A DNA stretch of 64,000 bases from Winslowiella toletana (GTDB lineage: Bacteria > Pseudomonadota > Gammaproteobacteria > Enterobacterales > Enterobacteriaceae). Shown in pieces: positions 1 to 9,809 of the stretch (position 1 is its first letter; the number at the start of each line of letters is the position of its first letter). The stretch is taken from contig NZ_JAGGMQ010000001.1 in NCBI RefSeq assembly GCF_017875465.1, positions 930,001 to 994,000 of the forward strand, read 5' to 3'. The position numbers and the translations under genes were made by a program. A model generated the notes under the pieces. That model worked only from the letters and a program-made list of their open reading frames with translations. It was not told where the DNA came from and did not search any database.

Positions 1-237
1 GCCACTCTGCACCACACCACCGGCGGTAGCATCCAGCATCCCCGGCATAAAATCTTTGCTTTCGGTACGGCGCTGCACCAGTATTTTACCCATACCATCG
101 TGAACCACGATGTAGGTCGCACGATGACGCAAACATTGTGCACGCATCTGAGCCCGACTTGACTGGGCAATAACCTCGTTATCTTCGTTAACGATATCGA
201 CCCACTCTGTTCCGGCAGCCTGACTTTGCTCCACCAT
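1..237 (-). CDS. yfcD: NUDIX hydrolase YfcD, N-terminal 79 codons
   Basis: Only the first 79 codons are in the window; the gene runs off the left edge. Translation from the ATG at 237 gives a product starting [20 protein letters not shown], with a stretch around residues 53-79 ([20 protein letters not shown]) that leads into the Nudix box. This is typical of the IPP isomerase-like Nudix group to which E. coli YfcD belongs. The exact substrate of YfcD is not known. It is followed on the same strand side by yfcF; E. coli has yfcE between them, and it is absent here. The catalytic Nudix glutamates lie outside the window, so activity cannot be judged. Confidence 0.85.
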   Translation of the reverse strand, partial: MVEQSQAAGTEWVDIVNEDNEVIAQSSRAQMRAQCLRHRATYIVVHDGMGKILVQRRTESKDFMPGMLDATAGGVVQSG

Positions 238-337
238 CAGTAACCCTTTTCTGTTCTGCGCATTGTTGCGCGTATCATTGTCGCAACCGCCTAAAATAAT
301 GGCTAATCTTTCCGGACGCAATATGCGATGCACTGAG

Positions 338-1024
<687 letters not shown>

Positions 1025-1181
1025 TCACACCTGTTTACCGATTTTTAGCCCGGAAGGCAATCAGCATTAAGGTGAATTTTCAGCGTCTGCAAGCCGCACA
1101 AACGCGCCTTTAAACCCGCGGATAATTGCTCTATATTGCTGAAGAAAGAACCGTTAACGTCTGATTTTATTCGGAGTGAAT

Positions 1182-1808
1182 ATGATTGACCTCTATTATG
1201 CCGGCACGCCTAATGGCCACAAAATCACCCTTTTTCTTGAAGAAGCGGGCCTGCCTTACCAGCTTCATCGGGTGAATATTGGCAAAGGCGAGCAGTTTAC
1301 GCCCGAATTTCTGGCTATCGCCCCAAACAACAAAATACCGGCCATCGTCGATCATCAGCCGGTTGATGGCGGCGCCCCGATTAATCTGTTTGAATCCGGC
1401 GCGATTTTGCTCTATCTCGCCGAGAAAAGCGGCAAGTTCCTCAGCGCCGAACTGCGTGAACGCACCGCCACCCTGCAATGGTTATTCTGGCAGATGGGCG
1501 GCTTTGGTCCGATGCTCGGTCAGAACCACCATTTCAACCATTTCGCACCACAACCGGTACCTTACGCGATTGAACGTTTCCAGGTTGAGACACAGCGCCT
1601 GTATGGCGTACTGAACAGCCAGCTGGAGAAAAAGCCGTGGATCGCCGGAGAACACTACAGCATCGCGGATATGGCTATCTGGCCATGGGTTAACTCGCAC
1701 GAGCGCCAGCGCATCGATCTGGCGGACTATACGGCGGTTCGCAACTGGTTTGAGCGCATCCGCATCCGTCCGGCGACACAGCGCGCACTGGCGCTTGCCC
1801 GGATTTAA
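1182..1808 (+). CDS. yfcG: Nu-class GST / disulfide-bond reductase YfcG
   Basis: The 208-residue product matches E. coli YfcG. That family uses two glutathione molecules to reduce disulfides and has weak classical transferase activity. The N-terminal motif GTPNGHKITLFLEEA contains the conserved Thr-Pro-Asn active-site patch, and LFESGAILLYLAEK near residue 70 is the glutathione gamma-glutamyl site. The C-terminal helical domain holds the WLFWQMGGFGPMLGQNHHF segment typical of the YghU/YfcG branch. The ATG at 1182 (MIDLYY) is preferred over a GTG two codons upstream because it matches the family and is preceded by TCGGAG. Divergent to yfcF. The E. coli folX gene that normally follows is missing. 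Confidence 0.94.
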   Translation: MIDLYYAGTPNGHKITLFLEEAGLPYQLHRVNIGKGEQFTPEFLAIAPNNKIPAIVDHQPVDGGAPINLFESGAILLYLAEKSGKFLSAELRERTATLQWLFWQMGGFGPMLGQNHHFNHFAPQPVPYAIERFQVETQRLYGVLNSQLEKKPWIAGEHYSIADMAIWPWVNSHERQRIDLADYTAVRNWFERIRIRPATQRALALARI

Positions 1809-1896
1809 TAGCCATCTCTGACGAATATCACACTCTTCTGGCGGTTCTCTTCTATGCTGAAAACATGCTGTCAAACAACGCATAAGGATATTCAGC

Positions 1897-2790
1897 ATGC
1901 ATATTTTACTGACTGGCGGTACCGGCTTAATCGGCAGCCATCTGATACCTCGTCTGTTGCAATCCGGCCATCAGGTCAGCGTGGTGACGCGCGATGTGGC
2001 CGCTGCACGCGCGAAGCTCGATGCGGCGGTGACGCTGTGGTCGGGCCTGGCGCAGCAACAGGATCTTAATGGCATCGACGCGGTAATCAATCTGGCAGGC
2101 GAACCTATTGCCGATAAGCGCTGGAGTGATCAACAAAAACAGCTGCTGTGTGACAGCCGCTGGCAGATCACCGAACGGCTGGCCACGCTGATTAAGGCCA
2201 GCAGCCAGCCGCCTGCGGTGCTGATCTCCGGCTCCGCCACCGGTTTTTATGGCGATACCGGCGAACTGGTGCTGACGGAAGACGATCCGGGGCATGATGA
2301 GTTTACCCACCAGCTCTGCGCACGCTGGGAAGCGCTGGCGTTAACCGCAGAAAGCGAACGCACCCGCGTCTGCCTGCTGCGTACCGGCGTGGTGCTGGCA
2401 AAACATGGTGGCGCGCTGGCGAAAATTAAGCTGCCGTTTAAGCTCGGCATTGGCGGCCCGCTCGGCAGCGGCAAGCAGTATATGCCGTGGATTCATCTCG
2501 ACGATATGCTGAACGCTATTCTCTGGCTGCTGGATAATCCGCAGCTGCGCGGTCCGTTTAATATGGTTGCGCCTTATGCAGTGCGCAACGAACAGTTTGC
2601 CGCCACCCTCGGTCATGTAATGCACCGCCCGGCCTTTATGCGCACCCCTGCCAGCGCGATTAAGCTGATGATGGGTGAATCTGCCGTGCTGGTATTGGGT
2701 GGTCAGCATGTGCTGCCAAAGCGGCTGGAGGAGTCGGGATTTGGTTTTCGCTGGTTTGAGCTGGATCGGGCGTTAGCCGATGTCGTTTAG
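1897..2790 (+). CDS. yfcH: NAD(P)-binding epimerase-like protein YfcH
   Basis: At 297 residues this matches the SDR-family TIGR01777/YfcH proteins. The Rossmann glycine motif [11 protein letters not shown] is at residues 6-16, with [13 protein letters not shown] at about 110-122 and a C-terminal DUF1731-like tail. The biochemical function of YfcH is unknown; a nucleotide-sugar epimerase or reductase role is only inferred from the fold. The start at 1897 follows AAGGAT. The TAG stop is the first part of a palindromic repeat (TTTAGGGGCGG), and the next gene, hisP, converges on it from 25 bp away. Confidence 0.92.
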   Translation: MHILLTGGTGLIGSHLIPRLLQSGHQVSVVTRDVAAARAKLDAAVTLWSGLAQQQDLNGIDAVINLAGEPIADKRWSDQQKQLLCDSRWQITERLATLIKASSQPPAVLISGSATGFYGDTGELVLTEDDPGHDEFTHQLCARWEALALTAESERTRVCLLRTGVVLAKHGGALAKIKLPFKLGIGGPLGSGKQYMPWIHLDDMLNAILWLLDNPQLRGPFNMVAPYAVRNEQFAATLGHVMHRPAFMRTPASAIKLMMGESAVLVLGGQHVLPKRLEESGFGFRWFELDRALADVV

Positions 2791-2808
2791 GGGCGGTGTG
2801 CCCGCCCC
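2788..2808. repeat. REP-like palindrome between yfcH and hisP
   Basis: A short palindrome, GGGGCGG / CCGCCCC with a TGTGC loop, fills the gap between the convergent ends of yfcH and hisP. It starts TAGGGGCGG like the dispersed repeat family seen elsewhere in the window but has a shorter stem, so it is probably a degenerate copy. It contains the yfcH stop codon and may act as a weak bidirectional mRNA end. Confidence 0.55.
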
Positions 2809-2814
2809 GCAGAA

Positions 2815-3588
2815 TTACTTTAGTGCGCCGGATAAAAACTGCTGCAGACGGGTGCTCTTCGGATTATTAAACACTTCATCCGGCGGGCCCTCCTCTTCGA
2901 TTTTCCCCTGATGCAGGAAAATCACATGGCTGGAAACATGGCGCGCAAACTCCATTTCGTGGGTGACCACCACCATGGTTTTACCCTCTTCCGCCAGTTT
3001 CTGCATAATGCGCAGCACTTCGCCCACCAGCTCCGGATCCAGCGCTGAGGTCGGCTCATCAAACAGCAGCACTTCAGGCTCCATCGCCAGCGCACGCGCA
3101 ATTGATACACGCTGCTGCTGTCCACCCGACAGATGCGCCGGATATTTGCCACGCGCCCGCTCGTCAATGCCGACCTTATCGAGATAGCGGATAGCACGAT
3201 CGCGCGCTTCCTGCTTGCTCAGGCCCAGCACCTGAATCGGCGCTTCCATCACATTCTCCAGCACCGTCATATGGCTCCAGAGATTGAAGTGCTGAAACAC
3301 CATGGTCAGACGGGTGCGCAGCATCCGCAACTGCTCTTTATTCGACACTTTCAGCTGACCATCGTGGTCACGCACCAGCGTGATCATCTGGTTATTCACC
3401 GAAATGGTGCCTTCGCTCGGTTTTTCGAGGAAATTAATGCAGCGTAAAAACGTACTTTTCCCGGATCCTGATGAACCAATAATACTGATGACGTCACCGG
3501 CCTGCGCCTGCAACGAAACGCCCTTCAGCACCTCATGTTCCCCATAACGTTTATGGAGTTCAGTTACCTGTAATTTATTTTCGGCCAT
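2815..3588 (-). CDS. hisP: histidine/basic amino acid ABC transporter ATPase HisP
   Basis: This is the ATP-hydrolysing subunit of the HisJQMP histidine (lysine/arginine/ornithine) importer, peripheral on the inner face of the inner membrane. The Walker [10 protein letters not shown] is at residues 38-46, the signature [10 protein letters not shown] near 154 and Walker [12 protein letters not shown] near 174, followed by the switch histidine in VVTHEM. The length of 257 residues is that of the enteric proteins. It is the last gene of the operon hisJ-hisQ-hisM-hisP, with only 12 bp between hisM and hisP, consistent with one transcript from upstream of hisJ. Confidence 0.97.
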   Translation of the reverse strand: MAENKLQVTELHKRYGEHEVLKGVSLQAQAGDVISIIGSSGSGKSTFLRCINFLEKPSEGTISVNNQMITLVRDHDGQLKVSNKEQLRMLRTRLTMVFQHFNLWSHMTVLENVMEAPIQVLGLSKQEARDRAIRYLDKVGIDERARGKYPAHLSGGQQQRVSIARALAMEPEVLLFDEPTSALDPELVGEVLRIMQKLAEEGKTMVVVTHEMEFARHVSSHVIFLHQGKIEEEGPPDEVFNNPKSTRLQQFLSGALK

Positions 3589-3600
3589 AGTGATACTTAC

Positions 3601-4317
3601 TCAATGGGTCGATGAGGGTTTAACATGCGCCAGCCAGCGCTTTTCCGCCAGGCGGAACAGGCTGATTAACACATAAGAGATAATCAGATACAGCACGGCA
3701 GCGATACCAAAGGCGGTAAACGGCTGATAGGTCGCCGAGTTGATATCGCGCGCCACTTTCAGCAAGTCCGGCACGGTGGCGGTAAACGCCAGGGCGGTGG
3801 AGTGCAGCATCAGAATCACTTCGTTACTGTATGCCGGCAGCGCGGTACGCAGCGCGGAAGGCAAAATAATGCAACGATAGAGTTTAAAGGTTGAGAAGCC
3901 GTAAGCGCGCGCCGCTTCAATCTCACCGTGCGGCACCGCGCGGATCGCGCCAGCAAAAATCTCGGTGGTATAGGCGCAGGTGTTTAGCGTCAGCGCCAGC
4001 AGCGTACAGTTCAGGCCGCTACGGAAAAAGGCGTTGAGCAACTCGGTGCCCTTCACCACTTCCAGCGTGTACATGCCGGAATAGAACACCAGCAACTGCA
4101 CATACAGCGGCGTACCGCGGAACACATAGGTAAACAGCCATACCGGAAACTGCACCGCGCGATTAGACGACACGCGCGCAATCGCCAGCAATACCGCCAG
4201 ACAGCCGCCGAGCACCACCGAGATAATCAGCAACCACAGGGTGATGGCGACGCCGGTAAAGCGGTAACCGTCGGTCCAGAGCAGGGCTTTCCAGTACTCA
4301 TTGATAATTTCGATCAT
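3601..4317 (-). CDS. hisM: histidine ABC transporter permease HisM
   Basis: HisM is an inner-membrane permease of the polar amino acid (HAAT) family, 238 residues with about five hydrophobic segments. The EAA coupling loop (EIEAARAYGFSTFKLYRCIILPSA) that docks onto HisP lies near residues 150-172. It pairs with HisQ to form the translocation pore. The start ATG overlaps the hisQ stop by 4 bp, indicating translational coupling. The length and C-terminal EKRWLAHVKPS match enteric HisM. Confidence 0.96.
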   Translation of the reverse strand: MIEIINEYWKALLWTDGYRFTGVAITLWLLIISVVLGGCLAVLLAIARVSSNRAVQFPVWLFTYVFRGTPLYVQLLVFYSGMYTLEVVKGTELLNAFFRSGLNCTLLALTLNTCAYTTEIFAGAIRAVPHGEIEAARAYGFSTFKLYRCIILPSALRTALPAYSNEVILMLHSTALAFTATVPDLLKVARDINSATYQPFTAFGIAAVLYLIISYVLISLFRLAEKRWLAHVKPSSTH

Positions 4318-5000
4318 AACTCAGCCCTTCTTACACCCACCGAGTAGCGACGTTCAAGCCACCACAGCACGCCGTTAGACAGCGTGGTAAACACCAGATA
4401 GATCACCCCGGCGACAATCGCAAACCAGAACGGTTGCCAGGTACTTTTCCCCGCCAGCTGCGTAGCTTTCACCACATCTTCGAGGCCGAGTAATGACACC
4501 AGCGCCGTCGCTTTCAGGATAACCTGCCAGTTATTACCGATGCCCGGCAGCGCAAAGCGCATCATCCCCGGAAACAGAATGCGCCGGAACACTTGTGAAC
4601 CGGTAAAACCAAACGCGGTTGCCGCCTCGATCTGACCTCTCGGCACCGCCAGATAGGCGCCACGGAAGGTTTCGGTAAAGTAGGCGCCATAGATAAAGCC
4701 AAGGGTAATAATACCGGCCACCATCGGGTCAATATCAAATTGCGACAGACCTAATGCATCGGTGAGTTGGTTGAGGGCGATCTGCAAACCGTAGAAGATC
4801 AGCAGCATCAGTACCAGATCGGGAACACCGCGGATCAGCGTGGTGTAGCCTTCAAAAATCAGTGCAACCAGACGGTTTTTCGACAGTTTGGCGCCGGCGC
4901 CAATCAGTCCCAGCACCACGGCAATCAGCAACGAACTGAGCGCCAGCTCCAGCGTTACCGCTGCGCCTTTCAAAATTACTTCGGAGTAACCATACAGCAT
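4314..5000 (-). CDS. hisQ: histidine ABC transporter permease HisQ
   Basis: HisQ is the second permease subunit, 228 residues starting MLYGYSEVILKGAAVTLELA. It has multiple hydrophobic helices and an EAA loop (QIEAATAFGFTGSQVFRRILFPG) at about residues 140-162. It forms the HisQM heterodimer that receives ligand from HisJ and is driven by a HisP dimer. It lies 79 bp downstream of hisJ, and that gap is almost wholly occupied by a long inverted repeat. It overlaps hisM at its 3' end. Confidence 0.96.
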   Translation of the reverse strand: MLYGYSEVILKGAAVTLELALSSLLIAVVLGLIGAGAKLSKNRLVALIFEGYTTLIRGVPDLVLMLLIFYGLQIALNQLTDALGLSQFDIDPMVAGIITLGFIYGAYFTETFRGAYLAVPRGQIEAATAFGFTGSQVFRRILFPGMMRFALPGIGNNWQVILKATALVSLLGLEDVVKATQLAGKSTWQPFWFAIVAGVIYLVFTTLSNGVLWWLERRYSVGVRRAEL

Positions 5001-5009
5001 GGATATGAT

Positions 5010-5073
5010 CCTGTCGTATTAAGTCGGAGATGCAAAGTGACGGCTGCTGCGCAGCCATCACTTTGACGACAGG
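5010..5073 (-). other. large intercistronic stem-loop between hisJ and hisQ
   Basis: The gap between hisJ and hisQ holds a nested inverted repeat. The outer arms are CCTGTCG (5010-5016) and CGACAGG (5067-5073). The inner arms are CAAAGTGA-C-GGCTGC (5033-5047) and GCAGCC-A-TCACTTTG (5051-5065), with a 3-nt loop and one mismatch. Transcribed from hisJ into hisQ it would fold into a long hairpin with no U-tract. The hisJ-hisQ gap of Salmonella is known for REP hairpins that stabilise upstream mRNA. An analogous role, keeping binding protein more abundant than permease, is an inference here. Confidence 0.75.
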
Positions 5074-5079
5074 TGTTAC

Positions 5080-5862
5080 TTAGCCACCGTATACATCAAA
5101 ATCAAAATACTTCTTCGCCAGCTTGTCGTAAGTACCGTCTTTGCGCATCTCAGCAAACGCTTTATCGATTGCCGCTTTCAGCTCGGTATCATCTTTACGC
5201 ATGCCCATACCGGTACCCACGCCGAAGATGGCGTTATCTTTTACTGCCGGACCGGCGAACGCATAGTCTTTGCCCACTGGTTGTTTCAGGAAGCCTTCGC
5301 TGGCGGCGACTTCATCCTGGAATGCGGCGTCGATACGACCGGCGGTCAGATCCTGATACACCAGATCCTGGTTGGCATAAGGAGTCACTGTGATGCCTTT
5401 TGGACGCCAGTACTGATTCGCGTAGGTTTCCTGCGTGGTGCCCTGCAGCAGACCGACATTTTTGCCCTTCAGCGACTCGATAGTCGGCTGAATTGGCGAA
5501 CCTTTCGGCGCAATCAGACGCGAGTTAGCCGCGTACAGTTTTTCTGAGAAGGCAATCTCCTGCTGGCGCTTTTCGGTAATCGACAGTGAAGAGATAATCG
5601 CATCGATCTTCTTCGCTTTCAGTGAGGGGATCAGCGCGTCAAAATCGCTTTCGACATAGGTACATTTGGTTGCAATGCGTTTGCAAATCTCGTTGGCCAG
5701 ATCGATGTCAAAACCGACCAGCTGACCCTGCGCGTTTTTTGATTCAAACGGCGCATAGGTCGGATCGGTTCCGATACGCAGATTTTTTGGCACGGCAGCG
5801 AAAACACTGCTTGCGCTGGAGAAGGCCAGCAACAGAGAAAGAGCCAGGACCTGCTTTTTCAT
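5080..5862 (-). CDS. hisJ: periplasmic histidine-binding protein HisJ
   Basis: This 260-residue periplasmic solute-binding protein begins with a signal peptide cleaved near [10 protein letters not shown]. The mature protein starts its ligand pocket with [16 protein letters not shown] and carries [15 protein letters not shown] and the [15 protein letters not shown] segment that bind the ligand carboxylate and amino groups. The C-terminus [12 protein letters not shown] is nearly identical to E. coli HisJ. Many enterics carry a second paralog, ArgT, next to it; none is present here, so HisJ is the only binding protein in this locus. It is the first gene of the operon; about 275 bp separate it from ubiX. 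Confidence 0.96.
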   Translation of the reverse strand: MKKQVLALSLLLAFSSASSVFAAVPKNLRIGTDPTYAPFESKNAQGQLVGFDIDLANEICKRIATKCTYVESDFDALIPSLKAKKIDAIISSLSITEKRQQEIAFSEKLYAANSRLIAPKGSPIQPTIESLKGKNVGLLQGTTQETYANQYWRPKGITVTPYANQDLVYQDLTAGRIDAAFQDEVAASEGFLKQPVGKDYAFAGPAVKDNAIFGVGTGMGMRKDDTELKAAIDKAFAEMRKDGTYDKLAKKYFDFDVYGG

Positions 5863-6138
5863 AGATTACCCTCAAGTAAAGTGCTTTTTGTTATGGTTTA
5901 CGTGATGTGTTTGCGCTCTTTGTTTTGCAGATTTCATGCCAGTTCTGTGGCTTGACGCGGTACAAAGAGCTTCAACTCAGCGTAAGGCGAGAAAATGGCT
6001 CAAACGCTTAGTATGTCGAGAAAAATATAACAGGGTTGTAATCATGAAAAGGGAATTATGTTGCATTTTGGTGCGTGCGATGCACGAAAAGTGATCCACC
6101 CCAAAATACTGCACTGAAATGATGCAGGCGTTGCACCA

Positions 6139-6708
6139 CTATGCTCCCTGCCATCGCGTAAACAGATCCTGTGGCAGGGAAATATCAAACTGATCGAGCA
6201 CCCGATTAAGCGTCTGGTCAATAATCTGCTGCACATTTTCCGGCCGGTGATAAAACGCCGGCACCGGCGGCATAATAATCGCGCCCAGTTCCGCCGCGCT
6301 GGTCATCAGGCGTAAATGGCCAAGGTGCAGCGGCGTTTCACGCACGCACAGCACCAGCCGACGGCGCTCTTTTAGCACCACATCCGCTGCACGCGTCAGT
6401 AAGCCGTCGGTATAACTGTGGACAATGCCGGAGAGGGTTTTTATCGAACAGGGCAGGATCATCATGCCATCGGTTTTAAACGAACCGGAAGAGATAGTGG
6501 CGGCGATATCACGCACATCATGCACCACATCGGCCAGCGCCTGCACATCACGCACTGAATAGTCGCTTTCCAGCGCCAGCGTCTGCCGCGCCGCCTGACT
6601 CATCACCAGATGGGTTTCCACTTCCGCGACCTGCTGCAGGATCTGCAACATGCGCACGCCATAAATCACACCGCTGGCGCCGGAAATGCCAATAATGAGT
6701 CGCTTCAT
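6139..6708 (-). CDS. ubiX: flavin prenyltransferase UbiX
   Basis: UbiX prenylates FMN with dimethylallyl monophosphate to make prenyl-FMN, the cofactor of the UbiD decarboxylase in ubiquinone synthesis. The flavin-binding motif GISGASG is at residues 7-13, and PCSIKTLSGIVHSYTDGLLTRA (about 86-108) and REThPLHLGH-like RETPLHLGHL contain the conserved active-site residues. The length of 189 matches E. coli. It is transcribed in the same direction as purF, about 110 bp downstream, separated from it by a pair of palindromic repeats. Confidence 0.96.
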   Translation of the reverse strand: MKRLIIGISGASGVIYGVRMLQILQQVAEVETHLVMSQAARQTLALESDYSVRDVQALADVVHDVRDIAATISSGSFKTDGMMILPCSIKTLSGIVHSYTDGLLTRAADVVLKERRRLVLCVRETPLHLGHLRLMTSAAELGAIIMPPVPAFYHRPENVQQIIDQTLNRVLDQFDISLPQDLFTRWQGA

Positions 6709-6724
6709 AGTATTGCCTTGTATT

Positions 6725-6808
6725 GTAGGGGAGCCGTTTTCGGCTCCCGTTTAGCTGGCGAGCATGGTGCAAGCCAAAAAAAAGGGCGGCGAGAACGCCG
6801 CCCCTACA
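6725..6808. repeat. inverted pair of REP-like palindromes (purF-ubiX gap)
   Basis: Two palindromes face each other. The left one has stem GGGAGCCG (6729-6736), loop TTTT and CGGCTCCC (6741-6748). The right one has GGGCGGCG (6784-6791), loop AGAA and CGCCGCCC (6796-6803). Each is flanked on its outer side by TGTAGGGG or its complement CCCCTACA. This head-to-head arrangement resembles the BIME organisation of REP elements in other enterobacteria. The two stems differ in sequence but stay self-complementary. Confidence 0.8.
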
Positions 6809-6819
6809 ACTGTACAAAA

Positions 6820-8337
6820 TTAACCTTCGTTGTGCATCTCAAGGTTTTCCACTTCATTCTGACGCGCCATCGCTTTGGCATCGTCATTACGCAGGGACTG
6901 GAGATACTCAAGATACTGCTGATCGACATCTTTGGTGACGTAGATTCCGTTAAATACCGAGCACTCAAACTGCACGATATCCGGGTTCTCTTCACTCACC
7001 GCGTCAATCAGGTCGCTAAGATCCTGGAAAATCAGCGCATCAGCGCCGATGATCTGGCGAATCTCTTCCACTTCACGGCCATGAGCAATCAGCTCGGTGG
7101 CGCTGGGCATATCGATACCATAGACGTTCGGGAAGCGAATTTCCGGCGCCGCAGAGGCCAGATAGACTTTCTTCGCGCCAGCTTCACGCGCCATCTCGAT
7201 AATCTGCTCAGAAGTGGTGCCACGCACAATGGAGTCATCCACCAGCAGCACGTTCTTATCACGGAACTCTGCACGGTTGGCGTTCAGCTTACGGCGAACC
7301 GCGCTGCGACGCTGCAGCTGACCCGGCATAATAAAGGTACGGCCAACGTAGCGGTTCTTCACAAAGCCCTGACGATAGGGCTTATTCAGAATTCCGGCAA
7401 TCTCCAGCGCGATATCGCAGGAGGTCTCCGGAATCGGGATCACCACATCGATATCCAGATCTTCCCATTCACGCGCAATCTTCGCGCCCAGCTTGGTGCC
7501 CATGCGAACACGGGCGCTGTAGACGGAAATTTTGTCGATAAAGGAGTCCGGACGCGCAAAATAGACATACTCGAACAGACACGGATTACTTTTCGGGTTT
7601 TCCGCGCACTGACGGGTTGAGAGCTGGCCTTTCTCAGTGATGTACACCGCTTCACCTGGCGCAACATCGCGCAGGAATTCAAAGCCCAGCGTATCCAGCG
7701 CCACGCTTTCGGAGGCGACCATATACTCAACGCGTCCATCGTTCATCGCGCGCTTACCGATCACCAGCGGGCGGATGCCGTTTGGATCGCGGAAAGCCAC
7801 CATGCCGTGGCCGATAATCATTAACACCACAGCGTAAGCGCCGCGCACCTTCTGATGCACAGCCGCCACCGCTGCAAAAATGTTTTCTGCTTCCAGTGGG
7901 TAGTGCTGGAAGCGATCCAGTTCCTGCGCAAAGATATTCAGCAGAATTTCTGAATCAGAAGTAGTGTTGACGTGACGACGACCGCTCTCAAACAGCTGCT
8001 TACGCAGTTCATGTGCGTTAGTCAGGTTGCCGTTATGTGCAAGGGTAATGCCGTAAGGGGAGTTAACGTAGAAGGGCTGCGCTTCAGAAGCACTGGAGCT
8101 TCCGGCGGTCGGATAACGGACGTGACCGATACCCATATTTCCCTGCAGGCGCTGCATATGACGCGCTTCAAATACATCGCTGACCAGACCGTTAGCTTTA
8201 CGCAGACGGAAGCAGTTCAGTGCATCGATGGTAACGATGCCTGCCGCATCCTGGCCACGGTGCTGAAGCACCGTTAACGCGTCATAAATCGACTGGTTTA
8301 CCGGCGCGAAACCGGTGATACCGACAATACCGCACAT
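6820..8337 (-). CDS. purF: amidophosphoribosyltransferase PurF
   Basis: PurF catalyses the first committed step of purine synthesis, PRPP plus glutamine to 5-phosphoribosylamine. The 505-residue protein begins MCGIVGITG, where Cys2 becomes the N-terminal catalytic nucleophile of the Ntn glutaminase domain (about 1-240). The C-terminal phosphoribosyltransferase domain has the PRPP loop [13 protein letters not shown] near residues 367-379. It lies directly downstream of cvpA (36 bp) as in E. coli, and the operon carries a PurR-type box upstream of cvpA. Overlapping reading frames on the other strand are judged non-coding. Confidence 0.97.
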   Translation of the reverse strand: MCGIVGITGFAPVNQSIYDALTVLQHRGQDAAGIVTIDALNCFRLRKANGLVSDVFEARHMQRLQGNMGIGHVRYPTAGSSSASEAQPFYVNSPYGITLAHNGNLTNAHELRKQLFESGRRHVNTTSDSEILLNIFAQELDRFQHYPLEAENIFAAVAAVHQKVRGAYAVVLMIIGHGMVAFRDPNGIRPLVIGKRAMNDGRVEYMVASESVALDTLGFEFLRDVAPGEAVYITEKGQLSTRQCAENPKSNPCLFEYVYFARPDSFIDKISVYSARVRMGTKLGAKIAREWEDLDIDVVIPIPETSCDIALEIAGILNKPYRQGFVKNRYVGRTFIMPGQLQRRSAVRRKLNANRAEFRDKNVLLVDDSIVRGTTSEQIIEMAREAGAKKVYLASAAPEIRFPNVYGIDMPSATELIAHGREVEEIRQIIGADALIFQDLSDLIDAVSEENPDIVQFECSVFNGIYVTKDVDQQYLEYLQSLRNDDAKAMARQNEVENLEMHNEG

Positions 8338-8373
8338 GTTGTCATATCCTCATAAGCCGCACTCCCGGTGCGA

Positions 8374-8859
8374 TTACCGGGGTAAAAAACTCGACGTGCT
8401 TTGCAGGTAGTCAAAGAACCACCTGATGATGTAACTGAACTGGGGAACCAGCTGAGACTGTTGCCAGTCCGGGCTTTTGGAGAACCCGGTGAATGTGTCG
8501 AGGAAGAACAGCATAGCAGATACAATCAGTACGCCACGCAGTGCCCCGAAACAGACGCCCAACACCCTGTCGGTACCTGACAGGCCGGTCTTTTCGACCA
8601 GGGAGCCAATCACATAGTTCACTATCGCACCTACAACCAGCGTAGCGATAAAGAGTATGCCAATGGCAATTCCATTGCGAACCAGTTCGTCTTCAAAACC
8701 TGTGAACCAGACGGCAAGAAAGGAGTAGTAATGACTGGCGACAAAGAATGCGCATCCCCAGGTGACGAGAGATAACGCTTCCCGAACAAACCCACGGATC
8801 AGGCTAACCAGAGCCGAAAAACCGACAACCGCAATAATGACGTAATCTATCCAGACCAT
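8374..8859 (-). CDS. cvpA: membrane protein CvpA (colicin V production accessory)
   Basis: The 161-residue inner-membrane protein has about four hydrophobic helices and matches E. coli CvpA, a protein first linked to colicin V production and later to envelope and bile-salt tolerance. Conserved blocks include RGFVREALSLVTWGCAFF near residue 24 and SGTDRVLGVCFGALRG near 90. The frame stays open for 62 codons upstream, but the ATG at 8859 (MVWIDY) matches the family and has a GAAGAG ribosome site. The upstream extension would run through the PurR box. First gene of cvpA-purF. Confidence 0.94.
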   Translation of the reverse strand: MVWIDYVIIAVVGFSALVSLIRGFVREALSLVTWGCAFFVASHYYSFLAVWFTGFEDELVRNGIAIGILFIATLVVGAIVNYVIGSLVEKTGLSGTDRVLGVCFGALRGVLIVSAMLFFLDTFTGFSKSPDWQQSQLVPQFSYIIRWFFDYLQSTSSFLPR

Positions 8860-8917
8860 GAACTCTTCCAGTGACAATGCCCCTGCATCCAGTTCGGGGC
8901 GAATTCTAACAGAAAAA

Positions 8918-8931
8918 GAAAACGTTTGCGT
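8918..8931. promoter_or_regulatory. PurR operator upstream of cvpA-purF
   Basis: Read on the minus strand this is ACGCAAACGTTTTC, which agrees with the known enteric PurR consensus (ACGCAAACGTTTNC). It lies about 60 bp upstream of the cvpA start, where the E. coli cvpA-purF operator lies. It predicts purine repression by PurR bound to hypoxanthine or guanine. Confidence 0.88.
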
Positions 8932-9046
8932 AGCGTTTTCCTTTGCCAGGCCAAATAAAAAGGAGCGGTGAAAAAAAGCGCATTTAGTGCAAATTATCGG
9001 CACAACTGCGATAACCCGCCCCTGCGACCAGCATATCTGGAACACC

Positions 9047-9071
9047 GTAGGGGAGCCGTTATCGGCTCCCG
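9047..9071. repeat. REP-like palindrome downstream of dedD
   Basis: A single copy with edge GTAGGGG, stem GGGAGCCG, loop TTAT and CGGCTCCC ends 3 bp before the dedD stop codon, in the dedD-cvpA gap. Apart from the loop it is identical to the left copy in the purF-ubiX gap and the left copy next to fabB. No T-tract follows it on either strand, so terminator function is not evident. Confidence 0.75.
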
Positions 9072-9074
9072 TTG

Positions 9075-9809
9075 TTAACGCGCGCTGTAGGGTTTTACAA
9101 CCCCGCCAAGCCCGGAAATCCCCTGCAATTCGCCGACTGCCGCCTGCATCTTCGCTTTCGATGCATCCGGGCCGACATAAATGCGGGTAATCTGCCCCTG
9201 CACCGGCGTTGATGGCACGGTGTAAGCACGATATCCCGATAAACGCAGCTGCGCGACAATCTCATTCACTTTGCTGGCGTTTTTCAGCGCCCCCAGCTGC
9301 ACCACATATGCCTGACCGCCCGGCGCCTGCTCCTGCGGCTTCGTTTCCGGTTTAGTTTCCGGTTTCGGCTGCTCAACCGGTTTAGGCTGCGGCTGAGGTT
9401 TAGGCTGCGGCTGAGGTTTTGGCTGCTCCACCGGCTTCGGCTTCGGCGGCGTCAGCGGTTTCGGCTGTTGCTGCTGCTGCGAAGACTGCATCGGCGGTGG
9501 CGAAACCACCGTCGGCTGACTGTGGCTCTGCGGCATAGTGGCGCCGCTGTCCGCCGGTTGCGACGCTTCGTCGCTATCGCCAGCCACTGCGTCGCCCGCA
9601 CCTTCCGGCGGCTGGGCAGGCAATGACTGACTTACCGGTGGCACCATATCGGTATCCTGCTGATCATCCGGTTTTGGCACCAGCGGGATCGCCGCAAACT
9701 CCTCTTTGTAGTGCTTTTTCTTGCCGTCCAGCAAACCGGGCAACACAATTACGCCCACGGCGACCAGAATTACGGTTCCGACTAAACGGTTCTGAAACTT
9801 ACTTGCCAC
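9075..9809 (-). CDS. dedD: cell division SPOR-domain protein DedD
   Basis: DedD is a bitopic inner-membrane protein of the divisome that binds denuded septal peptidoglycan. The 244-residue product has one N-terminal membrane helix (about 10-27). A long proline/glutamine/lysine-rich periplasmic linker follows (about 95-165), built from repeated KP-QPQP and KPVEQ units. The C-terminal SPOR domain (about 168-244) contains YVVQLGALKNASKV. The linker is highly repetitive at the DNA level and may vary in length between strains. Its start overlaps the end of folC by 11 bp; together with accD they form a same-strand cluster. Confidence 0.94.
   Translation of the reverse strand: MASKFQNRLVGTVILVAVGVIVLPGLLDGKKKHYKEEFAAIPLVPKPDDQQDTDMVPPVSQSLPAQPPEGAGDAVAGDSDEASQPADSGATMPQSHSQPTVVSPPPMQSSQQQQQPKPLTPPKPKPVEQPKPQPQPKPQPQPKPVEQPKPETKPETKPQEQAPGGQAYVVQLGALKNASKVNEIVAQLRLSGYRAYTVPSTPVQGQITRIYVGPDASKAKMQAAVGELQGISGLGGVVKPYSAR

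Noticed and set aside
5863..6138. Riboswitch or leader peptide upstream of hisJ
   Set aside because: No His-rich leader frame and no terminator/antiterminator pair seen; treated as ordinary promoter DNA.
6610..7620. A 336-codon plus-strand open frame across ubiX and purF
   Set aside because: Antisense to purF and extends over the repeat pair; composition is that of an antisense shadow.
9360..9480. Tandem-repeat-like DNA that might be a CRISPR or minisatellite
   Set aside because: It encodes the Pro/Gln/Lys linker of DedD in frame; units are short and coding, not CRISPR.
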